Shown: positions 1 to 5,733 of the stretch, piece after piece
Layout: the number at the start of each line of letters is the position of its first letter
Position numbering within the stretch: the first letter of the stretch is position 1
Assembly: GCA_964349885.1 (NCBI GenBank)
Contig: CAYGIQ010000166.1
Coordinates: 1 to 5,733 of the forward strand
Reading direction: 5' to 3'
DNA: 5,733 nt
From: UBA1413 sp964349885
GTDB lineage: Bacteria > Bacteroidota > Bacteroidia > Bacteroidales > Prolixibacteraceae
Made by a program: the position numbers and the translations under genes
Notes under the pieces: model-generated
What the model was told of the DNA's origin: nothing
Databases searched by the model: none
Seen by the model: only the letters and a program-made list of their open reading frames with translations

Positions 1-86
1 GTCTAATGTTTCGGGTTTGATCAAAAAGCTCTAATTTGCACTCCATTGCTATATGCACATACCTGATGGTTTTAACATCCAATTCT

Positions 87-1565
87 ATGCATCCTTCTTT
101 TCTTGCTTTCGACATTGGTGCATCCAGCGGAAGGGCGATTCTGGGAACCTTGGAAAAGGGTAAACTAACCCTCACCGAGGTGCATCGGTTCAGAAATGCT
201 ATGCTGCCGCTGCACGGACACTTTTATTGGAACATTTATGCACTCTTCGACGCATTGAAAATGGGTTTGTCGCTGTGTATAGAAAAACATGGAGTCCAGC
301 CACTTTCGATGGGTATCGACACATGGGGTGTTGATTATGCATTGGTGACATCAGAAGGACAACTGGTGGGGTTACCCTATGCCTACCGCGATCGGAGAAC
401 AGATGGGGTTATGGCCGATTTCTTTAAAATTATGGACGAGGCTTCGCTCTACCAACTTTCGGGACTTCAATTTATGCAATTCAATACCATTTTTCAGCTT
501 TTCGCATCGGCCAGAACTCAGGATAGCTGTTTGAATATTGCCAAACATCTTTTGTTTATTCCCGACGCACTCAATTTTTTGTTTACCGGAGTGAAAAAAT
601 GCGAATATACCATTGCCAGTACATCGGCGCTTTTAAAGCCAGGCAAACCCTCGTCTGAAACGCGGCTTTTTGAGGCAATTGGGGTTTCTTCCACGATTTT
701 GCCTGAAATTGTTCTTCCCGGAACTTTGGTTGGGCCTATCCTGCCGGAGGTTTGTGCTTCAACCGGAAGCCTCGAAATTCCTTGTGTTGCTGTTGCATCG
801 CACGATACCGCCTCGGCAGTGGCAGCTGTACCTGCCGATGGAGAGCACTGGGCTTATATCAGTTCGGGTACATGGTCGCTGTTGGGTGTTGAGAGTGCCA
901 AGCCAATTGTCAATCAACAAAGCCTACAGTTAAATTTTACCAACGAAGGGGGAGTATTCGGTACTACCCGTTTTCTTAAGAATATTATGGGTTTATGGCT
1001 CATACAGGGGTGCAAACAGCAATGGGATCGGGAATCGGACGGGAGCTGGGAAGAGCTGATTGCTTTATGCCAAGGGGAGGACCCTTTTCGCTTTTTGATT
1101 GACCCTGACAACCAGCGGTTTTTGAATCCTGAGAACATGCCCGAAGCCATTCAGTCGTTTTGTCGTGAGAGTGGCCAGCGTGTTCCGCTGTCGCGAAGCG
1201 AAATTGCCCGCTGTGTATTCGATAGCCTCGCGTTAAAGTATTGGTATACCCTGGAGCAGCTCGAAGCGGTGGTGGGTTATACCATTGCAAAAATTCATAT
1301 CATCGGAGGTGGTGCCAACAATGAGCTCCTATGTCAATTAACAGCCGATGTAACGGGGCGACCGGTTTTGGCAGGACCGGTAGAGGCCACCGCCATCGGA
1401 AATCTGCTAATGCAGGCCTATGCGCTTGGATATGTAGCATCGCACGATGAGATACGAAGGATTGTTCTCAACTCTTGTGCTCCTATATACTACACCCCCA
1501 ATTCAAATGTCCTGTATCTGGAAGCGTATGATAATTTTAAAAACTTAATGAACCAAAATGTCTGA
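87..1565 (+). CDS. rhaB: L-rhamnulokinase (RhaB), FGGY carbohydrate kinase family
   Basis: Phosphorylates L-rhamnulose with ATP to L-rhamnulose 1-phosphate, the second cytoplasmic step of L-rhamnose breakdown. Read from ATG 87 the protein is 492 residues, usual for the family. Visible motifs, numbered from that start: N-terminal phosphate-binding loop DIGASSGR (9-16); sugar-site segment GIDTWGVDYALV (76-87), characteristic of rhamnulokinases; SHDTASAV (238-245), whose Asp240 aligns with the catalytic base; SSGTWSLLG (260-268); and the C-terminal ATP-site segment starting IIGGGANNE near 405 and ending EATAIGN at 433-439. In-frame starts also exist at TTG 36 and ATG 66. ATG 87 is preferred because it puts the first beta strand and the phosphate loop at the usual distance from the N-terminus; no Shine-Dalgarno sequence decides it. 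The last 8 bases overlap rhaA, which implies one operon. Domain and motif integrity look complete. Family call is firm; the exact start is not. Confidence 0.95.
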   Translation: MHPSFLAFDIGASSGRAILGTLEKGKLTLTEVHRFRNAMLPLHGHFYWNIYALFDALKMGLSLCIEKHGVQPLSMGIDTWGVDYALVTSEGQLVGLPYAYRDRRTDGVMADFFKIMDEASLYQLSGLQFMQFNTIFQLFASARTQDSCLNIAKHLLFIPDALNFLFTGVKKCEYTIASTSALLKPGKPSSETRLFEAIGVSSTILPEIVLPGTLVGPILPEVCASTGSLEIPCVAVASHDTASAVAAVPADGEHWAYISSGTWSLLGVESAKPIVNQQSLQLNFTNEGGVFGTTRFLKNIMGLWLIQGCKQQWDRESDGSWEELIALCQGEDPFRFLIDPDNQRFLNPENMPEAIQSFCRESGQRVPLSRSEIARCVFDSLALKYWYTLEQLEAVVGYTIAKIHIIGGGANNELLCQLTADVTGRPVLAGPVEATAIGNLLMQAYALGYVASHDEIRRIVLNSCAPIYYTPNSNVLYLEAYDNFKNLMNQNV

Positions 1566-2808
1566 GATCAAATGCTACAACTTAGCCCGGGAGCGCTATG
1601 CCGAACTCGGTACCGACACCGATGCCGCCTTACAGAGGCTTTCTAGGATACCCATTTCCCTGCATTGCTGGCAAGCCGACGATGTTCAGGGGTTTGAACA
1701 TCATGGAGGCGATCCGGGAGGAGGACTGGCAGTAACGGGAAACCACCCAGGAAGAGCTAAGACACTTCAACATGTCCGCGATGATTTGAAGATGGCCATG
1801 TCGTTGATTCCCGGTCCCCTCAGGGTCAATTTGCACGCCATTTATGGTGATTTCGAGGGTCGGCCTGCCGATCGTGATGCAGTTGGTCCTGAACACTTTA
1901 CCAGTTGGGTGCAATGGGCCAAAGAACTGGGGATAGCACTCGATTTTAATAGCTCATTTTTTGGCCACCCCAAAGCGGCCGATGGATATACCCTAGCAAA
2001 TAGCGACGCCGGAATCAGGAATTTTTGGATAGAGCATGGCCGCAGGTGTCGTGAGATTGCGGCTTACATGGGCAGGGAGCAAGGCAGCGCATGTTTGCAC
2101 AATGTGTGGATTCCTGATGGAGCCAAAGATGAGACCCTTAGTCGGCTACATCACCGTCAGCTGCTCGAATCGTCGCTCGATGCCATTTTTCAAACTCCCT
2201 TAAAAGAGGAAGAGATGTTGGATGCCGTTGAGAGCAAACTCTTTGGGATTGGCAGTGAGAGTTTCGTGGTGGGGTCGTTTGAATTTTACCTGGGATACGC
2301 TATTACGCGCAACAAAATGCTGTGTCTCGATATGGGGCATTTCCACCCTACCGAATCTGTGGCAGATAAAGTATCGGCTGTAATGTTGTACGTTAGGAAG
2401 CTGCTTTTTCATTTTAGCCGAGGTATTCGGTGGGACAGTGACCATGTGGTAACGCTGAGCGATCCTATGCGTGAGCTGGCCCTTGAAATAGTACGCAGCA
2501 ATGCGCTGGAACGCTCGTCATTGGCACTCGACTTTTTCGATGCCAGTATCAACCGGATTGGTGCCTATGTTGTGGGCACAAGAGCTGCGCAAAAGGCGCT
2601 TCTTTTTGCCCTGCTCGAACCCCGCGAATTGCTTCAGAAGTACGAAGATGAAGGTCGTTTGTTCGAGCGGCTTGCAGTGCTTGAAGAGATGAAAAGTATG
2701 CCATTTGGCGATGTTTGGAACTACTATTGTCTGACCCAAAATGTTCCCCCAGGAACCGATTTCATTGAAGCTGTTAACAAATATGAAAAGTCGGTTGTGT
2801 TGCGGTAG
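1558..2808 (+). CDS. rhaA: L-rhamnose isomerase (RhaA)
   Basis: Interconverts L-rhamnose and L-rhamnulose in the cytoplasm, the first step of the pathway; a metal-dependent TIM-barrel aldose isomerase. At 416 residues it matches the family length (about 415-420). Hallmarks: IPISLHCWQADDV (31-43) with the conserved Trp-Gln-Ala-Asp-Asp run; NLHAIYGDFEG (91-101); HNVWIPDGAKD (181-191); ESKLFGIGSESFVVGS (225-240); GHFHPTE (260-266); RWDSDHVV (291-298); and DFFDASINRIGAYVVGTRA (325-343). His261, Asp293 and Asp295 line up with the metal ligands His262, Asp294 and Asp296 of the E. coli enzyme, so activity is expected. The ATG lies inside the last codons of rhaB in another frame, so translation is probably coupled; the product runs straight into the conserved N-terminal helix from this start. 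Some Bacteroides papers call this gene rhaI. No aldolase or permease gene follows directly. Confidence 0.97.
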   Translation: MSEIKCYNLARERYAELGTDTDAALQRLSRIPISLHCWQADDVQGFEHHGGDPGGGLAVTGNHPGRAKTLQHVRDDLKMAMSLIPGPLRVNLHAIYGDFEGRPADRDAVGPEHFTSWVQWAKELGIALDFNSSFFGHPKAADGYTLANSDAGIRNFWIEHGRRCREIAAYMGREQGSACLHNVWIPDGAKDETLSRLHHRQLLESSLDAIFQTPLKEEEMLDAVESKLFGIGSESFVVGSFEFYLGYAITRNKMLCLDMGHFHPTESVADKVSAVMLYVRKLLFHFSRGIRWDSDHVVTLSDPMRELALEIVRSNALERSSLALDFFDASINRIGAYVVGTRAAQKALLFALLEPRELLQKYEDEGRLFERLAVLEEMKSMPFGDVWNYYCLTQNVPPGTDFIEAVNKYEKSVVLR

Positions 2809-2810
2809 AC

Positions 2811-2840
2811 ACTCATATTCGGATATGTTATAGAGTATTT
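2811..2840 (+). terminator. possible weak transcription terminator after rhaA
   Basis: Just after the rhaA stop codon there is a perfect 5-bp stem, CATAT (2814-2818) with ATATG (2823-2827), around the loop TCGG. An outer ACT/AGT match (2811-2813 with 2834-2836) could extend it across a bulge, and the sequence then reads ATTTTAAG. The stem is AT-rich and the T-run is short, so this is a poor intrinsic terminator. It is listed because a new promoter follows about 50 bases later and rhaBA transcription should end somewhere here. Confidence 0.22.
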
Positions 2841-2872
2841 TAAGGGCATCTGAAGTCTGACAATTGCGGTGG

Positions 2873-2900
2873 TTTGGACCTTTTTATAACCGTAGATTTG
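2873..2900 (+). promoter_or_regulatory. Bacteroidota-type promoter for iorAB
   Basis: TAGATTTG at 2893-2900 is a perfect match to the Bacteroidota primary-sigma -7 element TAnnTTTG. A TTTG at 2873-2876 could serve as the -33 element; the 16-base spacer is slightly shorter than usual. Transcription would start near 2907, giving a leader of only about 22 bases before iorA. This supports iorAB as a transcription unit separate from rhaBA. The -7 match is seen directly; promoter activity is inferred. Confidence 0.55.
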
Positions 2901-2910
2901 ATTAAATCAA
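2898..2910. repeat. 13-bp perfect inverted repeat over the iorA promoter (possible operator)
   Basis: TTGATT (2898-2903) and AATCAA (2905-2910) are perfect reverse complements around a single central A. The repeat shares TTG with the -7 element and extends to the predicted start site, where a bound repressor would block polymerase. An AT-rich repeat of this length can arise by chance, and the regulator, if any, is unknown. Confidence 0.35.
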
Positions 2911-2928
2911 GGAACCAAAGCTGCAGTT

Positions 2929-4551
2929 ATGCAAAAGATGTTACTGCTCGGTGCCGAGGCGGTAGGCCAGGGCGCTATTGATGGCGGAATTTCGGGGGTT
3001 TATGCATATCCCGGGACGCCATCAACCGAAATTACAGAGTATATTCAATCGAATCCCGAAGCCATAAGACGCAATATCCATCGAACCTGGTCGGCCAACG
3101 AAAAAACTGCCTACGAAGCTGCATTGGGGATGTCGTATGCAGGCAAACGTTCCCTCGTTTGTATGAAGCATGTTGGTCTCAATGTGGCTGCCGATCCGTT
3201 TATGAATTCCTGTGTTACTGGTATTCATGGAGGTTTGTTGCTGGCTGTTGCCGACGATCCTTCGATGCACTCTTCGCAAAATGAACAGGATACCCGCTTT
3301 TACGGTAAATTTGGGATGGTACCCATCTTGGAGCCTTCCTGTCAGCAAGAGGCCTACGATATGACGCTGACCGGACTAGAACTATCGGAGAGGTTGCAGG
3401 TTCCTGTAATTCTTCGGTTAACCACGCGACTTGCCCATTCAAGGTCTGGCGTGAAGCAACAATCCCCCCGGGTAGAAAATGAAATTTCGCTGCCCGCCGA
3501 CCCAAAGCAGTTTTTGTTGCTCCCTGCATTTGCCCGAATCAAATACCGCCAATTGCTCGACAAACAGTCCAGTATGCTGCAGTCTTCCGAAGATTCGACC
3601 TACAACCATTTCTTTGCCGGCACCGACCGCAGCTTGGGAATCATTTGCTGTGGGCTCGCATACAACTACCTTATGGAGCATTACGGCAACGGCAATTGTC
3701 CTTACCCTGTGGTAAAGATCTCGCAGTATCCGATGCCTATTGGTTTGATCAAAAGACTTGATGCACTGTGCGACGAAATTTTGGTGATTGAGGAAGGTTT
3801 TCCATTTGTTGAAGAGCAGCTAGCCGATATGCTCGGAAATGGAAAACGCATTGTTGGTCGTTTGACAGGGGCGCTGCCTCGCACCGGGGAGCTTAACCCC
3901 GATTTGGTCGGTACAGTCCTTGGCAAAGGAAATGCGCCTATTTTTGAAGTGCCGGAAGTGGTGGCCAACCGACCGCCAGCCCTTTGCGAGGGTTGCGGAC
4001 ATCAGGATGTTTACCATGCGCTGAACGAAGTCCTTTTGGTACTGGGACATGGTCGGGTATTTTCCGATATTGGTTGTTATACCCTTGGAGCCCTCCAGCC
4101 ATACGACGCAATTGATACCTGCGTGGACATGGGAGCATCGGTTACAATGGCAAAGGGAGCTGCGGATGCCGGATGGTCGCCCGTATTTGCAGTAATTGGC
4201 GATTCAACCTTTACCCACTCCGGAATAACCGGTCTGATCGACTGTGTGAACGATGGTGTTAATGTAACAGTAATTGTGCTCGATAACCAATCGGTGGCTA
4301 TGACCGGGGGACAAGAGTCGTCGGCAAAAGGGAAAATTGAGACAATATGTCTAGGGGTGGGTGTTCATCCTAATCATATTCAAACAGTTGTTCCATTGAA
4401 AAAAAATCACAAAACGATGGTGGACATGATTGCTGCCGAAATGCATTACAACGGTGTTTCGGTTATTGTGGCCAGACGCACTTGTTTGCAGAAGATTGTG
4501 CGCGATAAGCGTGAGGCAAGACTTACAAAACAGATGGATCAGAAGGTATAG
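2929..4551 (+). CDS. iorA: Indolepyruvate ferredoxin oxidoreductase, alpha subunit (IorA), short form without ferredoxin domain
   Basis: Thiamine-diphosphate subunit of the enzyme that oxidatively decarboxylates aryl pyruvates (indolepyruvate, phenylpyruvate, 4-hydroxyphenylpyruvate from aromatic amino-acid transamination) to aryl-acetyl-CoA while reducing ferredoxin; cytoplasmic. Domain order: pyrimidine-binding domain with AYPGTPSTEI (26-35) and SANEKTAYEAALGMSYAGKR (55-74); DDPSMHSSQNEQD (109-121); middle domain to about 340; then the pyrophosphate-binding domain with RPPALCEGCGH (348-358), FSDIGCYTLGA (378-388), CVDMGAS (398-404) and the ThDP/Mg motif from GDS (424-426) to DN (452-453). 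The protein has 540 residues. Classical archaeal IorA is roughly 100 residues longer and ends in a ferredoxin domain with two CxxCxxCxxxC clusters; here only one Cys (519) lies after residue 474, so that domain is absent, as I recall for other Bacteroidota IorA. ATG 2929 fits the family N-terminus. The stop overlaps a GTG upstream of iorB by one base. Confidence 0.94.
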   Translation: MQKMLLLGAEAVGQGAIDGGISGVYAYPGTPSTEITEYIQSNPEAIRRNIHRTWSANEKTAYEAALGMSYAGKRSLVCMKHVGLNVAADPFMNSCVTGIHGGLLLAVADDPSMHSSQNEQDTRFYGKFGMVPILEPSCQQEAYDMTLTGLELSERLQVPVILRLTTRLAHSRSGVKQQSPRVENEISLPADPKQFLLLPAFARIKYRQLLDKQSSMLQSSEDSTYNHFFAGTDRSLGIICCGLAYNYLMEHYGNGNCPYPVVKISQYPMPIGLIKRLDALCDEILVIEEGFPFVEEQLADMLGNGKRIVGRLTGALPRTGELNPDLVGTVLGKGNAPIFEVPEVVANRPPALCEGCGHQDVYHALNEVLLVLGHGRVFSDIGCYTLGALQPYDAIDTCVDMGASVTMAKGAADAGWSPVFAVIGDSTFTHSGITGLIDCVNDGVNVTVIVLDNQSVAMTGGQESSAKGKIETICLGVGVHPNHIQTVVPLKKNHKTMVDMIAAEMHYNGVSVIVARRTCLQKIVRDKREARLTKQMDQKV

Positions 4552-4577
4552 TGAACCGTGGATTAACAATGGGAACT

Positions 4578-5171
4578 ATGAAAATAGATATTATTTTGGC
4601 AGGTGTTGGAGGACAAGGTATTCTTACCATTGCTGCCATTATTGGAACAGCAGCCTTGAAAAATGGTCTTTTCCTAAAACAGGCCGAAACGCATGGTATG
4701 AGTCAGCGCGGAGGGGCGGTGGTTTCTCATCTTCGTATCTCTGATGCTCCCATTGCCTCCGATCTGATTTCGATGGCTTCGGCTGAAGTTATTATTTCGG
4801 TTGAGCCCATGGAATCATTGCGCTACCTTCCTTATCTGGCCCAACAGGGCTATCTCATTACCAACTCCACTGTGGTCGACAACATTCTGAATTACCCCGA
4901 TTTTTCCAATTTGGAAGCGGAGATTTCCAAAATACCACATTCGCTTACATTGCCTGCCGACGAAATTGCCAGTGGTATTGGCAATTCAAGGGGATCCAAT
5001 TTGGTAATGCTGGGTGCAGCATCGCTGGTAATCTCGATTTCCGATGTCGATTTTGAGAAGGCCATTGTTGCTTGCTTTGCAGCCAAGGGAGAACAGTTGG
5101 TTATTGCCAATTTGGATGCTTACCGCGCTGGGCGTAAATATGCAGCAGCCCATCTTCAACTTTCGGCATAG
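4578..5171 (+). CDS. iorB: Indolepyruvate ferredoxin oxidoreductase, beta subunit (IorB)
   Basis: Second subunit of the IorAB enzyme, made of the pyruvate:ferredoxin oxidoreductase gamma-type domain that binds CoA. From ATG 4578 it has 197 residues, near the usual 190-200. It begins MKIDIILAGVGGQGIL, the glycine-rich loop typical of this domain, followed by LKQAETHGMSQRGGAVVSHL (about 30-49), RISDAPIASDLI, SVEPMESLRYLPYL, and SRGSNLVMLGAA near 140. In-frame starts also lie at GTG 4551, overlapping the iorA stop by one base, and ATG 4569. The later ATG is chosen because known homologues begin a few residues before the DIIL strand, but 4569 (200 residues) is also plausible. Short spacing to iorA means the two are co-transcribed and probably translationally coupled. 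The sequence carries no iron-sulfur motif, as expected for this subunit. Confidence 0.93.
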   Translation: MKIDIILAGVGGQGILTIAAIIGTAALKNGLFLKQAETHGMSQRGGAVVSHLRISDAPIASDLISMASAEVIISVEPMESLRYLPYLAQQGYLITNSTVVDNILNYPDFSNLEAEISKIPHSLTLPADEIASGIGNSRGSNLVMLGAASLVISISDVDFEKAIVACFAAKGEQLVIANLDAYRAGRKYAAAHLQLSA

Positions 5172-5314
5172 AAAGGCCATCTTACTCTATCTTTTATCGA
5201 TCAACTTCCGGATCGTTAATGGGGGTAACAATGGCAAGGTATTCGTGTGTTTGCATCGGTCGAGGACTACCCTGCGAGCGCCCCCCAAAGGTCAACCGAA
5301 TTATTAAACACCTG

Positions 5315-5336
5315 TTTTCGGTCTTGAAGCCGAAAA
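5315..5336. repeat. 7-bp inverted repeat upstream of sucA
   Basis: TTTTCGG (5315-5321) and CCGAAAA (5330-5336) are perfect reverse complements around an 8-base loop. The T-rich arm comes first and the A-rich arm second, opposite to an intrinsic terminator, so termination is unlikely on either strand. It occupies the -33 region of the putative sucA promoter and may be a regulatory site or a chance hairpin. Confidence 0.35.
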
Positions 5337-5341
5337 AGGAT

Positions 5342-5349
5342 TATTTTTG
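5342..5349 (+). promoter_or_regulatory. Bacteroidota-type -7 element, probable sucA promoter
   Basis: TATTTTTG is a perfect match to the TAnnTTTG consensus. The start of transcription would fall near 5356, giving a leader of about 52 bases before the sucA ATG. No convincing -33 TTG lies at the normal distance; TTG at 5324-5326 leaves only 15 bases. T-rich intergenic DNA can match the -7 element by chance, hence moderate confidence. Confidence 0.42.
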
Positions 5350-5372
5350 CAACCAACTTTCAGGTTGGTTGT
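5349..5372. repeat. 8-bp perfect inverted repeat at the predicted sucA start site (possible operator or leader hairpin)
   Basis: CAACCAAC (5350-5357) and GTTGGTTG (5364-5371) are perfect reverse complements around TTTCAG; a flanking G-T pair (5349, 5372) could add one wobble pair in RNA. It starts right after the -7 element and spans the predicted transcription start, so it suits a DNA operator better than a complete leader hairpin. No clear T-run follows, so it is not a good terminator for iorAB either. Confidence 0.5.
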
Positions 5373-5407
5373 TACAATTCGGGTATTAAATATTAACTGC
5401 TGATTTA

Positions 5408-5733
5408 ATGGATATAAATTCTCCTGCTGGAATCCAAGATATAGCTGCGATAGAAACACTATATCAAACTTGGTTGGCAGACAACGATGCCGTAGATCAA
5501 AGCTGGCATCATTTCTTTTCGGGCTTCGATTTGGCCTTAAGAAACTTTCCTCAAAAGCCGGGGATGGTTGGAATGGAGAACATTCAGAAGGAGTTCGCAA
5601 TTTTAAGCTTGATTCACGGTTACCGGCAAAGGGGCCATCTGTTTACACGGACCAATCCGGTTCGCCAGCGCCGAAAATACCTGCCTACCCTCGATATTGA
5701 AAATTTTGGACTATCGGCCAATGATCTCGAAAC
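5408..5733 (+). CDS. sucA: 2-oxoglutarate dehydrogenase E1 component (SucA/OdhA), N-terminal part, cut by window end
   Basis: Thiamine-dependent E1 subunit of the 2-oxoglutarate dehydrogenase complex, which decarboxylates 2-oxoglutarate and passes the succinyl group to the lipoyl E2 in the TCA cycle. Only 108 codons plus two bases are present, of a protein normally around 900-950 residues; the reading frame is open to the window edge, so this is a partial gene, not a pseudogene. Evidence is the N-terminal E2-docking-type segment AAIETLYQTWLADNDAVDQS (13-32) followed by WHHFFSGFDLA, then the E1o signature IHGYRQRGHLFTRTNPVRQR (69-88) and TLDIENFGLS (94-103). ATG 5408 is the only plausible start: an in-frame TAA lies at 5387-5389 and the docking segment begins about a dozen residues in. 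The 236-base gap and its own -7 element suggest transcription separate from iorAB. The catalytic core lies outside the window and cannot be checked. Confidence 0.92.
   Translation, partial: MDINSPAGIQDIAAIETLYQTWLADNDAVDQSWHHFFSGFDLALRNFPQKPGMVGMENIQKEFAILSLIHGYRQRGHLFTRTNPVRQRRKYLPTLDIENFGLSANDLE

Noticed and set aside
16..25. 10-bp palindrome TTTGATCAAA ahead of rhaB, considered as a rhamnose-regulator operator related to the repeat before iorA.
   Set aside because: The same 10-mer occurs inside the iorA coding sequence at 3744-3753, so chance occurrence is plausible, and the sequence upstream of position 1 is not available to place a promoter.
31..38. CTAATTTG, looked at as a -7 element for rhaB.
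   Set aside because: It does not match TAnnTTTG unless the spacing inside the element is shortened by one base, and no well-placed -33 element is evident.
914..1290. Open frames on the minus strand within rhaB, and similar ones within rhaA, iorA and iorB.
   Set aside because: They lie fully opposite well-recognised genes, have no family resemblance and look like shadows of coding sequence.
2827..2890. GTTATA and TATAAC as a long-range inverted repeat in the rhaA-iorA gap.
   Set aside because: Six bp, AT-rich and 52 bases apart; expected by chance.
5198..5215. CGATC/GATCG inverted repeat after iorB as a terminator.
   Set aside because: The stem is only 5 bp with an 8-base loop and is followed by TTAATGGG rather than a T-run.
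5219..5389. Small ORF of 56 codons in the iorB-sucA gap, starting at ATG 5219 and ending at TAA 5387-5389, in the same frame as sucA.
   Set aside because: It runs through both inverted repeats and the predicted promoter, shows no recognisable motif or Bacteroidota-like protein pattern, and is short enough to be chance.

Overview
The window looks like chromosomal DNA from a member of the Bacteroidota. The reasons are: the RhaB, RhaA, IorA, IorB and SucA proteins resemble Bacteroidota family members as I recall them; two intergenic regions carry perfect matches to the Bacteroidota -7 promoter element (TAnnTTTG); Shine-Dalgarno sequences are absent or weak; and the IorA is a short form without a ferredoxin tail. 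The lineage could be an anaerobic or facultative marine/gut relative of the Bacteroidales/Marinilabiliales, but that rank is a guess from memory and no search was run. All genes are on the + strand, stops are TGA and TAG, and the standard bacterial code fits.

Layout. (1) Positions 1-86: leader of unknown content. (2) 87-1565 and 1558-2808: L-rhamnulokinase (rhaB) and L-rhamnose isomerase (rhaA), overlapping by 8 bases and so almost certainly co-transcribed. Together they convert L-rhamnose to L-rhamnulose 1-phosphate. The aldolase, transporter and regulator of the pathway are not in the window. (3) 2809-2928: intergenic region with a possible weak terminator for rhaBA, then a good Bacteroidota promoter with a 13-bp inverted repeat over its -7/start region. 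(4) 2929-4551 and about 4578-5171: iorA and iorB, the two subunits of indolepyruvate (aryl 2-oxoacid) ferredoxin oxidoreductase, tightly coupled. (5) 5172-5407: 236-base intergenic region with two inverted repeats flanking and overlapping a second TAnnTTTG element. (6) 5408 to the window end: the first 108 codons of the 2-oxoglutarate dehydrogenase E1 component (sucA/odhA), cut by the window edge.

Functionally there are three units: a deoxy-sugar catabolic pair, an oxidoreductase that makes aryl-acetyl-CoA and reduced ferredoxin from transaminated aromatic amino acids (normally oxygen-sensitive), and the start of an NAD-linked TCA-cycle 2-oxoacid dehydrogenase. I see no mobile element, phage gene, CRISPR array, tRNA or rRNA, and no convincing undescribed system. 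The points most worth a second look are the cluster inventory of the short IorA and the inverted repeats sitting on the two predicted promoters.
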